Below, one piece after another: positions 15,339-26,500 of a DNA stretch of 64,000 nucleotides; positions within the stretch are counted from its first letter, which is position 1, and every line of letters begins with the position of its first letter. This DNA comes from Dyadobacter sp. 50-39 (GTDB lineage Bacteria; Bacteroidota; Bacteroidia; Cytophagales; Spirosomataceae): contig MKSR01000047.1 of the NCBI GenBank assembly GCA_001898145.1, forward strand, positions 186,001-250,000, written 5' to 3'. The notes under the pieces were generated by a model. That model saw only the letters and a list, made by a program, of their open reading frames with translations, ran no database searches and was not told the DNA's origin. A program made the position numbers and the translations under genes.

Positions 15339-17264
15339 TTACATCCAGTCGAATTCGCCGCAATATTTTAGTACGATAATGCCCAGCGGTGGTAACGTTA
15401 GAGGGATCGAATGAGGACGGCCATGCCTGGGAATGGGGTAGGTTTCCATCTCGTCTACACTAACAATATCAGAACCCCCATAGCGTAGATTGTCGCTGTT
15501 TAGGATCTCTATGTAGCAGCCCGGGGTGGAAATCCCAACTCTGTAATTCTCGCGTACCACAGGTGTGAAATTGGCGACAAAGATCAGTTGATCGGATGTA
15601 GAACTTCCTTTTCGAATCCAAGCTAGGACGCTATTGGAAGCGTCCTGATTATCAATCCATTCGAAGCCGTCGCTGGAAAAGTTTCTTTCATACAAGGAAG
15701 GCTCTGTCCGATAAAGCTCGTTCAAATCTTTTATGAGCCTTTGAATCCCCTGATGCAGAGGTTGTGCGCATTCGTGCCAATCCAGACTATAATCATGTCG
15801 CCATTCGAGTTTCTGGCCGAATTCGCCTCCCATGAAAAGCAGTTTAGCACCCGGATGACCGTACATGTAACCATATAAAAGGCGTAGATTTGCAAACGAT
15901 TGCCACTCATCTCCCGGCATTTTGCGCACAAGCGATCGCTTTCCATGCACAACCTCGTCATGGGAGAGCGGTAGCAAGAATTGCTCGGAAAATGCATATT
16001 GAAGACTAAACGAGAGCAGCTGCTGCTGATAGGAGCGGTAAATAGGATCCTGCTGAAAGTAAGAAAGCGAATCATGCATCCAGCCCATCATCCATTTCAA
16101 ATCAAAGCCAAGTCCTCCATTACTGATCGGTTGAGTTACGCCTGGCCAGGCAGTCGACTCCTCAGCGATGGTAAGTACTTCCGGGTATGATTCATGTAGA
16201 GCACTATTGAAGTCTTTAAGAAAATGAACCGCATCAAGGTTCTCACGACCACCGTACTGATTTGGAATCCACTCGCCTTCATTGCGTGAATAGTCCAGGT
16301 ATAGCATTGATGCAACAGCATCTACGCGCAAGCCATCGATGTGAAACTTGTCGAGCCAGAATAGCGCATTGGATATCAGAAAGCCTCGTACTTCGTGTCG
16401 GCCATAATTAAAAATAGCGCTTTGCCAGTCTGGATGGAAGCCCTGCCGGGGATCGGCATGTTCGTATAAATGTGAGCCGTCAAAATATGCAAGTCCATGC
16501 TCATCGGTAGGGAAATGAGAAGGTACCCAGTCGAGTATCACGCCGATACCGGCGTTATGCAGTGCATCAACAAGAGTCATAAAATCCTGAGGAGTTCCAA
16601 AGCGGCTTGTCGGCGCAAAGTAGCCCGTGATCTGGTAACCCCAGGAGCCGTAGAATGGATGCTCCATCACTGGGAGAAATTCCACGTGCGTAAAACCCAT
16701 CGAGACGCAATAGCCTGGAAGCTCCCGTGCCAGCTCCTGGTAGGTCATCCACCGGCCATCTTCGTGATCGACACGCCGCCATGATCCTAAATGCAGTTCG
16801 TAAATTGAGATGGGCCTGTTCAGCAAAGCCGATCTGCGTTGTTCGAGCCAGTGCTGATCGCTCCAATCAAATTGGTGATCCCATACGATTGATGCTGTTA
16901 GCGGAGGTATTTCCCAATAAAATGCGTAAGGATCACCCTTTTCAACTTCATGACCATTTTTAGAGCGGATGAAATATTTATAAAACTCCCCTTTGCCGAT
17001 GCCTGGAATTGATCCTTCCCAAATACCTGAACCATCTTCACGGGACGAGAGCGGGTGTGCATGCCTTACCCAACCGTTGAAATTCCCTACTACCGAAACT
17101 TCCGTCGCATTTGGCGCCCAAACGGCGAAATGGGTTGACTGAGCGCCCATCTCTCCACTGACGTGTGCACCCAGCTTGTTGTAGATATCATAATGCTTAC
17201 CGGACCGGAATAAATCGATGTCGTGTGAGGTAAACCATGGCTGCTTGTTGTGTTGTTGCGTCAT
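15339..17264 (-). CDS. glgB: 1,4-alpha-glucan branching enzyme
   Basis: A 641-residue GH13 branching enzyme that cuts alpha-1,4 chains and rejoins them as alpha-1,6 branches. Residues about 30-120 are a CBM48 module ([20 protein letters not shown]). The GH13 barrel carries nucleophile D315 ([21 protein letters not shown]), acid/base E368 ([12 protein letters not shown]) and the [10 protein letters not shown] stabilising aspartate. A C-terminal beta domain ends the protein. Its start lies 10 bases past the stop of the TreS-maltokinase gene, placing it third in the glgE operon. There it branches the linear glucan that GlgE extends. Confidence 0.96.
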   Translation of the reverse strand: MTQQHNKQPWFTSHDIDLFRSGKHYDIYNKLGAHVSGEMGAQSTHFAVWAPNATEVSVVGNFNGWVRHAHPLSSREDGSGIWEGSIPGIGKGEFYKYFIRSKNGHEVEKGDPYAFYWEIPPLTASIVWDHQFDWSDQHWLEQRRSALLNRPISIYELHLGSWRRVDHEDGRWMTYQELARELPGYCVSMGFTHVEFLPVMEHPFYGSWGYQITGYFAPTSRFGTPQDFMTLVDALHNAGIGVILDWVPSHFPTDEHGLAYFDGSHLYEHADPRQGFHPDWQSAIFNYGRHEVRGFLISNALFWLDKFHIDGLRVDAVASMLYLDYSRNEGEWIPNQYGGRENLDAVHFLKDFNSALHESYPEVLTIAEESTAWPGVTQPISNGGLGFDLKWMMGWMHDSLSYFQQDPIYRSYQQQLLSFSLQYAFSEQFLLPLSHDEVVHGKRSLVRKMPGDEWQSFANLRLLYGYMYGHPGAKLLFMGGEFGQKLEWRHDYSLDWHECAQPLHQGIQRLIKDLNELYRTEPSLYERNFSSDGFEWIDNQDASNSVLAWIRKGSSTSDQLIFVANFTPVVRENYRVGISTPGCYIEILNSDNLRYGGSDIVSVDEMETYPIPRHGRPHSIPLTLPPLGIIVLKYCGEFDWM

Positions 17265-17274
17265 AATACATTAG

Positions 17275-20200
17275 TTAAGCCATCACACCTGCCTCCGTCT
17301 TACCAAGGATAGCGCGAATACCTCTTAGCGGCACCATCACCCAGGTAGGTCGGTTATTCACTTCGTAGTTGAGCTCATAGATCGCTTTTTGAAGCAGGAA
17401 CGTCTTTAGCAGTGTTTCCAGATCGCTTTCTTGACGGGGAACTATCGGACTCTCACCGACAGTTTCCAGGTATGCCTTCATAAAGAATCCGCTCATATAA
17501 TGGTACCATTGCTCGACAAAAGGAAGCAGCTTGGTTGCATCATCTGGCCTGATCTGGTTATCAAGGTAGAGACTTCCATGAGCAGCATAGTGGAATGAGC
17601 GCAACATGCCTGCCACATCTCGCAAGGCGGACCTTTTAAGACGGCGCTCGCTGTAACTGCGTGCAGGCTCACCCTCGAAATCGAGCAGTACAAAGTCTTT
17701 GCCAGTAAAAAGCACCTGCCCCAGGTGATAGTCACCATGGATACGTATCTTGGCTGTATCGATCTTGTGGCTGTATATCTTCTTAAATTCAGCCAGTATC
17801 TCATCGCGGGATTGTGCGACCGATTCTGCTGCTTTACGCGTTTCAGGATCCAACTTTCTGATATTCCGGTTCAGGCTCTGGAAAGCCACGCGCACTAACG
17901 ATTGCAGCGACGAATACACCGAACGTTGATAATGCAACGAAAATTCTTCTGGCTTGAAATCGGCATTGTCTTTCTCTACCGATAATGCAAGGTGCATTTC
18001 AGCCGTTCTGACTCCAAGAAGCCTGGCTTGCTCGGCTACGTGTATATCAATTAGTTCCTTTAGTATTCCCGGTATCTGCTCGTAGCTCACCGGCTGGGTA
18101 AGGGTTCCATACAGCTCATTGGGGAGCTCGATACCCGTTGTCGAAAGGACCTTCTCGTTAAAGCTGTCCAACCGGTCGAGCATATTTGCCCATGCGTCTG
18201 TGGCATTACCGACCATTTCCTGCATCATTCCCAGCACCATCGAATCCTTTTTATACTTCCATTCGATCGCACCAATATAGGCGGGAATATTTTTGAACCG
18301 GGCCTTGTTGGTCAAATACTGCGTGATTTCTACATCGGGATTGATGGCCCGGTCAACTTTTCGGTAAAGCTTAAAAAAGTACTTGCCATCGTAAGTAATA
18401 GAAGTGTTGCTTTGCTCTCCGGAGAGCACCCGTGGTTTGATCCTATCTGTTTCCCTGACATGCTGAGCAAGTTGGCGATGGCCGGAAAAATGAATTTGGC
18501 TCTCCTTCGTATGCAAGCGTTCGTTAGCTGCCATGTTAAAGATGAGTGCCTGTTGTAATTCCAGTCCATAGATCGCATCAAATAGCACGCCTTCTTCTTC
18601 ACCAGTTATCTGAATGCGCGCCAGCACAGCTTGCGGGCAATTTTCCCGTACGTTTGCCGCAAAAGGCACCTTGCCAAATGCCAGGGGAAGCTGGTACATT
18701 TCCGGCAGATCATTTTGATAAGTTGTTTCCAAAAGAAGCAGATAGCAGGGTGGGTTTTCACCTAGTGGAACCATAGCGTGGGAGACAATGCTAACTTTGT
18801 CCAGGCCTTTGCCTTTGCCGCCAAACCACCTCATTTTCATCAGATAGGATGGCAGTATATCGGCTTCCAGCTGCTCAATCACCGCTGGTTCGAGCAGGTC
18901 TTTCCATTTGTCGAGTTTAACCAAAGGAAGTTCGGCGTGCTCATCGATTTCCGGATGCGTTTTTTGCATTACAAAACACTGACAGCCATATGCTTCCAAA
19001 GTGAAGAAATAGGGCGTATTGTCTTTGACGCCGGGGAATTTATTTTTGCTGTAAATCTCGACGGGTTGAAAGCCCTTGTACTGGTCGAGATCGAGCTCGA
19101 CGGGCTGTGGGAATCGCGACAGATTCGCGATCACAAGCATCGTTTCATCCTCAAAAGTCCGGGTATACGCCAGCACTTTGGCATTCTCGTGATTGAGAAA
19201 CTTAATATCCCCGCGACTGAAAGCCTTATATTTTTTTCGGGTGCTGATCGCGCGTCGCATCCACCATAACAATGACGAGGAGTTTCTCGATTGTAATTCG
19301 ACATTGACCGATTCGTAGTGATATTGGGGATCCAGGATCAGCGGCAGGTAGAGCCGCTGTGGATTAGCTTGTGAAAATCCTGCATTGCGATCAGGGCTCC
19401 ATTGCATCGGGGTGCGCACACCGTCGCGGTCACCGAGGTAGAAGTTGTCGCCCATCCCGATCTCATCTCCATAATAGATAATGGGCGTTCCCGGAAATGT
19501 GAACAGCAACGAGTTCAAAAGCTCGATCTTCTTCCGGTTGTTCTCCATCAATGGTGCCAGCCGGTGCCTTATGCCCAGGTTGATCCGGGCTTTGGGATCT
19601 TTAACATACACTTTGTACATATAGTCGCGCTCTTCATCGGTCACCATTTCCAGGGTCAGCTCATCGTGATTACGAAGGAAAATTCCCCACTGGCAATTAT
19701 CTGGTATAGCTGGGGTTTGATCGAAAATGTCGGTCAGCGGGTAACGGTCTTCCATTTGCAACGACATAAACATGCGGGGCATAATCGGGAAATGGTAATT
19801 CATCTGGCATTCGTCCCCATCACCAAAATAAGCAGCTGAATCCTCAGGCCACATATTAGCCTCGGCCAACAATAAGGTGCCAGGATAGCGTTCGTCGACG
19901 TGTTTTCTGAGCCTTTTCAAAAAGGCATGAGTCTCCGGAAGATTTTCACAATTGGTGCCATCCCTCTCAAAAAGGTAAGGCACTGCGTCGAGTCGGAAGC
20001 CATCAACTCCCATTTTGCACCAGAAATTGATGATCTTGAAAATCTCCTCCTGCACATCGGCACTGTCGTAATTCAGATCCGGTTGATGGTGAAAGAAGCG
20101 GTGCCAATAATACTGTTCGGCTTCGTTATCCCATGTCCAGTTGGACTTTTCGTAATCTTGAAAAATGATACGCGCGTCCTTGAACTGCCGGGGATCGTCA

Positions 20201-20616
20201 GTCCAGACATAAAAATCTCTGTAGGCGGAGCCTTTCGGTGCCCGGCGAGCCCTTTGAAACCACGGGTGCTGGTCGGAGGTATGATTGATGACCAGCTCTG
20301 TTATTACTTTCAGGCCACGTTTATGTGCTTCTCGCAAAAAAGTCTTAAACTCGTGAATATCGCCATACGATGGATTAATCGTGTAGTAGTCTGCAATGTC
20401 GTAACCGTCATCGCGAAGCGGCGAAGGGTAGAAGGGAAGCAGCCAGATGGCGGTCACACCAAGGTCTTGAAGATAGTCCAACTGCTCCAAAAGGCCCTTG
20501 AAATCGCCTATACCATCACAATTCCCATCCTTAAAGGCCTTGATATGCAGTTCGTAGATGATCGCATCCTTATACCAATGCAAGTTTTTCTCGGGCATTC
20601 CTTTCCTGTATTCCAT
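17275..20616 (-). CDS. treS: Trehalose synthase / maltokinase fusion (TreS-Mak)
   Basis: A 1113-residue two-enzyme fusion. Residues 1-560 are trehalose synthase (GH13), which interconverts trehalose and maltose: nucleophile D210 (FRLDAVPYL), acid/base E252 (LLAEANMWPED) and the RNHDELT motif. Residues about 570-1113 are a maltokinase with the aminoglycoside-phosphotransferase fold, using ATP to make maltose-1-phosphate: a basic N-cap (MRWFGGKGKGLDK), catalytic loop HGDYHLGQ (H960-D962) and metal site D979 (LLDFEGEP). The fusion channels trehalose to the GlgE substrate. It begins eight bases after the glgE stop and ends 10 bases before glgB. The split form is seen in mycobacteria (treS plus pep2); the fused form is known in other phyla. 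Confidence 0.95.
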   Translation of the reverse strand: MEYRKGMPEKNLHWYKDAIIYELHIKAFKDGNCDGIGDFKGLLEQLDYLQDLGVTAIWLLPFYPSPLRDDGYDIADYYTINPSYGDIHEFKTFLREAHKRGLKVITELVINHTSDQHPWFQRARRAPKGSAYRDFYVWTDDPRQFKDARIIFQDYEKSNWTWDNEAEQYYWHRFFHHQPDLNYDSADVQEEIFKIINFWCKMGVDGFRLDAVPYLFERDGTNCENLPETHAFLKRLRKHVDERYPGTLLLAEANMWPEDSAAYFGDGDECQMNYHFPIMPRMFMSLQMEDRYPLTDIFDQTPAIPDNCQWGIFLRNHDELTLEMVTDEERDYMYKVYVKDPKARINLGIRHRLAPLMENNRKKIELLNSLLFTFPGTPIIYYGDEIGMGDNFYLGDRDGVRTPMQWSPDRNAGFSQANPQRLYLPLILDPQYHYESVNVELQSRNSSSLLWWMRRAISTRKKYKAFSRGDIKFLNHENAKVLAYTRTFEDETMLVIANLSRFPQPVELDLDQYKGFQPVEIYSKNKFPGVKDNTPYFFTLEAYGCQCFVMQKTHPEIDEHAELPLVKLDKWKDLLEPAVIEQLEADILPSYLMKMRWFGGKGKGLDKVSIVSHAMVPLGENPPCYLLLLETTYQNDLPEMYQLPLAFGKVPFAANVRENCPQAVLARIQITGEEEGVLFDAIYGLELQQALIFNMAANERLHTKESQIHFSGHRQLAQHVRETDRIKPRVLSGEQSNTSITYDGKYFFKLYRKVDRAINPDVEITQYLTNKARFKNIPAYIGAIEWKYKKDSMVLGMMQEMVGNATDAWANMLDRLDSFNEKVLSTTGIELPNELYGTLTQPVSYEQIPGILKELIDIHVAEQARLLGVRTAEMHLALSVEKDNADFKPEEFSLHYQRSVYSSLQSLVRVAFQSLNRNIRKLDPETRKAAESVAQSRDEILAEFKKIYSHKIDTAKIRIHGDYHLGQVLFTGKDFVLLDFEGEPARSYSERRLKRSALRDVAGMLRSFHYAAHGSLYLDNQIRPDDATKLLPFVEQWYHYMSGFFMKAYLETVGESPIVPRQESDLETLLKTFLLQKAIYELNYEVNNRPTWVMVPLRGIRAILGKTEAGVMA

Positions 20617-20624
20617 GTGCTATC

Positions 20625-22583
20625 TCAATTCAATCGTTCAACTTTTAGAATGTGTGCAGGCATTTCGAAGGGATTCATCTGAACATAATTGTATTCTCCG
20701 TGCCACTTATATTTTTCCCCGCTCAGCATATCACGCACCACATAGGCCTGGTCATATCCAATCCCCAAAAGGTGAACAGGTACCTTGATATGTGCTCCTT
20801 GTGTATGGTAATAGTCTAGGTTTACTGCAATGATCAGTGAATCACCGCCGTTGGGTGCTGTTTTGATGTAGCTGATCACCTGGTCGTTGTTAGTTTCGTT
20901 GAATTCGATGTTCCAGGTTGATTGTAATGCAGGATACGTTTTACGGATGCGATTTACACGCGTGATGATCTCGCGGGTTCTGCTGTAACGGACCCAGTCC
21001 CAATGTTTGATTTCATACTTCTCGTTGTCGGTATATTCCTCTTTTCCAGGATGTGGTTTATTAATTCCATATTCATACACCGGACCATACAGCCCATAGT
21101 TGGAAGAAAGGGTAGCAGCCAGAATAAACCGCGTGATATGGGCATTTTCGCCACCTTCAACCAAGTGATGCGGCAGAATATCCGGGGTGTTTGGCCAGAA
21201 ATTGGGACGGAAATAATACTGCTGGTCTGTTTTGGTAAGCTCATATAGATATTGTTCAAGCTCCCATTTACTGTTTCGCCATGTGAAATAAGTGTAGGAT
21301 TGGTTGAAGCCGATCTTGGCCAGACGCTCCATCACCCTGGGACGCGTAAATGCCTCGGCAAGGAAAATCACCTGGGGGTTAGCCTTTCGGACTTCGCCGA
21401 TCATCCATTCCCAAAAAGGGAATGCTTTCGTGTGCGGGTTATCGATCCGGAACACATTCACGCCATGCTCTATCCAGAAGTCGATAACACTTTTAAGTTC
21501 TTGCCAAAGATTTTGCCAATCAAGCGTCTCAAAATCGAATGGAAGAATATCTTCATATTTCTTGGGCGGATTCTCCGCATACTGAACCGTTCCGTCCGGG
21601 CGCCATTTGAACCATTGCGGATGTTCCTTCACATAAGGGTGGTCGGGGGCACATTGGTAAGCAATGTCCATGGCTACTTCCATGCCCAACTCCCTTGCGC
21701 CGGCGACAAGTTCTGCAAAGTCGTCGAGCGTGCCCAGCTCAGGGTGCACCGCTTTATGCCCTCCAAACCTGTTACCTATTGCCCAGGGTGAGCCCGGGTC
21801 AGACAAGGCAGGGACCAGGGAATTGTTTTTGCCTTTCCGATTCAACTCCCCAATCGGGTGTATCGGCGGGAAGTACAGCGTGTCAAAACCCATTTTTGCC
21901 ACTTTGGGCAGCAGTCTGATGACGTCGCGGAAAGTGCCGTGACTACCCGGAGATTCAGAAGCGGATCGCGGAAAGAGCTCATACCATGTGCTATACCCAG
22001 CCTTTTTCCGCTCTACTTCGAGGCGAAACGTCACGTCGAAAACACTGATTCGGTCGGTGTAGCGGATTTTTGACATGGCCTCTTGCAGCGCATCACTGAG
22101 CGCCAGATCGATTGCTTCCTCAGGATCAGCGGTGTGTTCGAGTGCTGCGATCCACCGCGGGAATGCCAGCTGGTAATCTGAGGCGGCCAGTTCTGCTGCC
22201 TCCTTTAATATTTCGATACCGATCCTGAGCTCGACAGAAATATCCTGGTTGGCGTCGAATTTTTTGACAAGCCCCTTCTTCCAGGTTGTAAAATGGTCTA
22301 TCCATCCAGTGAAGCGGTACTCATACATACCCTCCCGATCGGGCACCCATCTGGCCTGCCAGTGGTCGTTACCAGCGTGCGTCATGGGTAAATCCTGCCA
22401 AAGCGGACTGGAATCGTGGCGAAAGATCACACTGGCTGCTACCCCGTCATGACCGTCCGCAATGATGTCGGCAGAAAATGTTACGCTTTCACCAATTGCC
22501 CTTCTGGCAGCAAACCGGCCTTCTTCGACCTGTGGCCTTACGTTACTGATCACTACCCGCTTTCTGCCATCCAGCGTACTCAT
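20625..22583 (-). CDS. glgE: Alpha-1,4-glucan:maltose-1-phosphate maltosyltransferase
   Basis: A 652-residue GH13_3 enzyme that transfers maltose from maltose-1-phosphate to the non-reducing end of an alpha-1,4-glucan. It has an N-terminal beta domain (residues 1-110), a helical insert near 115-200, and the catalytic barrel with nucleophile D381 (FRIDNPHTK) and acid/base E410 (FLAEAFTRP). PPIHPIGELNRKGKNN is also typical of the family. I start it at the ATG at 22583; the frame opens at a TTG two codons earlier. It is the first gene of glgE-treS/mak-glgB. A possible promoter lies at 22723-22751 and a palindrome in the leader at 22695-22706. Confidence 0.95.
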   Translation of the reverse strand: MSTLDGRKRVVISNVRPQVEEGRFAARRAIGESVTFSADIIADGHDGVAASVIFRHDSSPLWQDLPMTHAGNDHWQARWVPDREGMYEYRFTGWIDHFTTWKKGLVKKFDANQDISVELRIGIEILKEAAELAASDYQLAFPRWIAALEHTADPEEAIDLALSDALQEAMSKIRYTDRISVFDVTFRLEVERKKAGYSTWYELFPRSASESPGSHGTFRDVIRLLPKVAKMGFDTLYFPPIHPIGELNRKGKNNSLVPALSDPGSPWAIGNRFGGHKAVHPELGTLDDFAELVAGARELGMEVAMDIAYQCAPDHPYVKEHPQWFKWRPDGTVQYAENPPKKYEDILPFDFETLDWQNLWQELKSVIDFWIEHGVNVFRIDNPHTKAFPFWEWMIGEVRKANPQVIFLAEAFTRPRVMERLAKIGFNQSYTYFTWRNSKWELEQYLYELTKTDQQYYFRPNFWPNTPDILPHHLVEGGENAHITRFILAATLSSNYGLYGPVYEYGINKPHPGKEEYTDNEKYEIKHWDWVRYSRTREIITRVNRIRKTYPALQSTWNIEFNETNNDQVISYIKTAPNGGDSLIIAVNLDYYHTQGAHIKVPVHLLGIGYDQAYVVRDMLSGEKYKWHGEYNYVQMNPFEMPAHILKVERLN

Positions 22584-23057
22584 TGTCAATGGATTTTAGT
22601 TGATGTATGAAGAATGTCCGGAATGCCGATCAAAATCGTGCCTGCAGAAAATGGGATCGATCGGGAGGGGCAACTGTAACTGTGGCTGCGCTTAATTGAA
22701 TTCAATGCTTTCTTGAGAGTAAAAAAACTATTCAGTAACTTTTGCATTCAATAGCCCGCTTCCATCAGATTTCACCACTCAACGATATCCCATTCAATAG
22801 GTTGTAAAGCAATTGCGATAGTGACTGGCCATCCATGGCGGTTGCCAGGGGCCGACGGGCATAACTGACCTTGATTTACTGATATCGATACTAGAAGAAA
22901 GAATTAGGTCATCTTTGACGATTTTTCGATTAGATTTAAAATCTTTGTAGCTTAATTGTGGTAACTATTTCTACAAATCGATGCCGATTTAGAGATAGGA
23001 TTGTTTCGGTTGGCGTGATGTGTTACCCTGATATTCTGTACCCTTCTCTTGCTAAAA
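22584..23057. promoter_or_regulatory. 474-base divergent regulatory region between glgE and the receiver gene
   Basis: No gene is seen here. On the minus strand TTG (22749-22751) and TAGTTTTT (22723-22730), 18 bases apart, resemble a Bacteroidota promoter for glgE with a leader of about 130 nt. A perfect 12-base palindrome, ATTGAATTCAAT (22695-22706), lies just downstream of the predicted start. The 10-mer CATTCAATAG occurs twice (22745-22754, 22791-22800), one copy overlapping the promoter. On the other side, TTTGTAG (22944-22950) and CTACAAA (22971-22977) form an inverted repeat with 20 bases between. All functional reading is inference. Confidence 0.35.
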
Positions 23058-23435
23058 ATGGAATTTATCATCGTAGACGACAGTGTTTTCGATCAATTTA
23101 CCCAGGAAAAGCTGTTGCTAAAAAGCGGTTTGACCGATACGGTTCGAACGTTCAGCTCGGGTCAGCAGGCGATAGAATATCTGCGCACGCAGACCGTTCA
23201 GATGCCCGAAACGGTGATCCTGCTGGATTTGCAAATGCCTGGGATAAATGGTTTTGAATTCGCAGAACAATTTGGCCTCCTGCCTGGCGCCGTCCGGGAA
23301 CGTATCCGTCTTTTTATGATCTCTTCGACAGTGGATATATCCGATATCGAACAGGCCGAAGCGAACCCCTACATTATCCAGCTCCTTCCAAAACCCCTGG
23401 AAATACCGCTATTGAGAGACCTTCTCAATTCCTGA
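23058..23435 (+). CDS. Single-domain response regulator
   Basis: A 125-residue CheY-like receiver with no output domain: acidic pocket (FIIVDDS, D7/D8), phosphoacceptor D57 (VILLDLQMPG), the conserved Ser/Thr (MISSTVD) and a lysine (LLPKPLE) near residue 112. I use the ATG at 23058 rather than the TTG three codons upstream. No kinase gene is adjacent. It sits 68 bases before the treY-malQ fusion on the same strand and divergent from glgE, so a link between phospho-signalling and glucan/trehalose metabolism is possible but unproven. Such stand-alone receivers often act by protein contact or relay phosphate to an Hpt protein. Confidence 0.9.
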   Translation: MEFIIVDDSVFDQFTQEKLLLKSGLTDTVRTFSSGQQAIEYLRTQTVQMPETVILLDLQMPGINGFEFAEQFGLLPGAVRERIRLFMISSTVDISDIEQAEANPYIIQLLPKPLEIPLLRDLLNS

Positions 23436-23503
23436 AAGCTGCATTCAGACCTCTTGCTGGCATAATATTTAATGAGCTGACGATACACTTATCATCAGCA
23501 TTC

Positions 23504-26500
23504 ATGAACAATCCCGTCTCTACATATCGGCTTCAATTCCATCAAGCTTTTACATTCCTGGATTTCGAGTATTTAATCCCGTATTTCCGCAAATTGGGCG
23601 TTGGAACTATATACGCATCCCCGATTTTAGCCTCCACCTCGGGAAGCACGCATGGTTACGACGGCGTAGACCCGCGCAGGATCGATCCCGAGATCGGGGA
23701 TCTGGACCAGCTGCGTAGGTTGGCATCCAGTCTGCGGGCATCCGACATTGGATGGTTACAGGATATTGTGCCCAACCATATGGCATTCGATCCGCAGAAT
23801 CCATGGCTAATGGATGTTTTAGAGAAAGGAAAACAGTCGGCATTTGCCACTTATTTTGATACGGCCTGGAACAGTGAGCTCTTTCAAGGCAGGTTGATGG
23901 TGCCGTTTTTGGCCAAGGACCCCAAGGAAATGATTGCTTCCGGCCAGGTACAGGTGCGCTACGACGGTTGCCGGTTTGTAATCGACTATGACGGCCAGGC
24001 TTTTCCGCTCAATCTAAGATTCTACGTTACTTTGCTTTCCCGCGATCAGAAAAAATCTCAGGCAGTAAGCCAGTTGCTTGAGCAGCTCGACGAAATCAAC
24101 CGCATCGAGGACGCACAGGCGTTTACGATGCGGTGGGACGAGTGGATGTTGCAACTCCGATCGCTTTACGCTAATGAGCAGGTCAAAGCCCTGATCGATC
24201 AGGCACTGGAAGAAATCAACCAGGATCCGAACGCGCTCGAAGGGGTGGCTGACCGGCAAAACTATGTGCTCTGCCATTGGCAACGGACAGAGGAGCAGAT
24301 TAACTTTCGCCGATTCTTCACGGTCAACGGACTGATATGCCTGAACATGCAGGACGATGCGGTTTTTGACGCATACCACAAGCTCGTCTTGCAGTTAACC
24401 GAAGAAGGACTTTTCAGCGGCCTTCGCATTGATCATATCGATGGCCTGTTTGATCCGTCTGCATATTTAAATAAGCTCCGCGAGCAAACCGGCAGCGAAA
24501 CTTACATAGTGGCCGAAAAGATTCTTGGCGAAAAAGAAGACTTACCCGAATACTGGCCCATTCAGGGTACTACCGGCTACGAATTTCTTGCTGTGGTAAA
24601 CAACCTGTTTACCAATGGTTTATCGGAAGACTCATTTAGCCGCTTTTACTCGGAGCTGACAGGAGACAACAGGCCGGTATCCGAGCAACTGCTCAGCAAA
24701 AAAGGCGAAATTCTGTATGGGCACATGGCCGGTGAACTTGACAATTTGTTCCGTCTGTTTGTTTTGTTGGAACTAGCAGACAAGCAAACCCTGGACCGGG
24801 TCGGTGCTGAACTGATTCGGCAGGTAATCGGTGAGTTTTTGATCCACTGCCCGGTGTACCGCTATTATGGTGATTCCATGCCGCTTTCCGAATGGGAGTC
24901 AAAGGCTGTGAAAGACATTTTGATTGACATTAGCAAACACCATCTGGATCTTTCCCCCGCGGTCGAGGTGCTTGAACAATGCTTCATACACGGCCCTGCG
25001 TTGGGCGATGAAGATTATAACCGCCGAGCTGCCGAGTTCTACCGCCGCTGCATGCAGTTCACAGGACCTTTGATGGCCAAAGGCGGCGAGGACACGCTGA
25101 TGTACACCTATAACCGGTTCATTGCCCACAATGATGTCGGTGATTTTCCAAGCCGTTTCGGCATATCTTCATCCGATTTTCATCGATACATGAAAAATCG
25201 CCAAAAGCAATGGCCGATGGCACTTAACGCTACCTCTACGCACGATACAAAGCGCGGGGAAGATGTGCGGGCCAGGTTAAATGTTCTCAGTGACCTGAGC
25301 GAGGATTGGATCGGAAAAGTCAGCGAGTGGCGCAGGATAAATGGTGCTTTGCGCGGTTCAGCCGGGTGCCCCGACGCAAACGACGAGTATCTGATATACC
25401 AGACCATGCTTGGCGCTTACCCTATGCCGGGAGAAAGCGCCCATGATTTCCAGGAAAGACTGGACGAATACCTTAAAAAGGCTCTGCGGGAGGCAAAGAC
25501 TAATTCATCATGGTCTTCACCTGATGCAGCATATGAGAAAGCCGTCCAAGTTTTTACAGATGGATTGCTAAAAGCAGATTCTGAATTTTACAGCTCGTTC
25601 CACGGGTTTTTGAAATCCGTCGCGGATTTCGGAGTGATCAATTCGCTGGCGCAGCTTGCCCTGAAATTTACCTGTCCGGGTATCCCCGATGTTTACCAAG
25701 GTTGTGAACTTTGGGATTTGAGCCTTGTCGACCCCGATAACCGGCGTGAAGTTGATTTTGCAAAACGAAATGAATGGCTTGACCAATTTGATAGCTATCA
25801 GCCTGATCGTTTGGCAAAAAAACTTTGGGAAGACAGATGGAACGGGCAGATAAAGCTCTGGTTAACAAACCGTTTATTTCATTTAAGAAAGCAAAACCCG
25901 CAGCTTTTTGCCCATGGTGAGTATACGCCGCTTAAAATAAAAGGTAAGTATAAAGACAATCTGCTCGCATTCATGCGGCGCTACAAACGTGATGTGATAG
26001 TGACCATAATTCCGCTTCACGTGGCCCTTATCAGCAGAGAACAGCAAAAGGGCTTTTTCGAGGTGGATTGGCAGGATACCCATGTGGTCCTGCCGGAAAA
26101 TTTGCTCCCTGAGTGGAACGATCTGCTGGCGGGCGGCCAAACGGCTTGCCAGGCCAAACTGTTTCCGGGTGAGTTCTTTAAGGATGTGCCTGTCGTAATC
26201 CTGAAAGGCAGGCGTGCCGACAATGCGCGGAATGCCGGAGTGCTATTGCACATCAGCTCGCTTACATCACCGTTCGGGATAGGGGATATGGGGCCAAGCT
26301 CATATGGGTTTGTAGATTTTTTAGAGAATACCCATCAGAAGGTATGGCAAATACTTCCGCTCAATCCCACGGAGGCTTCACAAGGAAACTCGCCTTACAG
26401 CGCCCTGTCTAGCAGGGCCGGCAACCCGCTGCTGATCAGCCCTGAGCTGCTAGTTCGGGAAGGATATCTCCAAGAGCAGGATTTAAAGGAAAGCCGGCTA

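Noticed and set aside
19900-20682. 260-codon plus-strand open frame
   Set aside because: Antisense to the trehalose synthase domain, whose catalytic motifs are clear on the minus strand.
22684-22706. EcoRI-like palindrome as a mobile-element end
   Set aside because: No matching second end, no target duplication and no transposase gene anywhere near.
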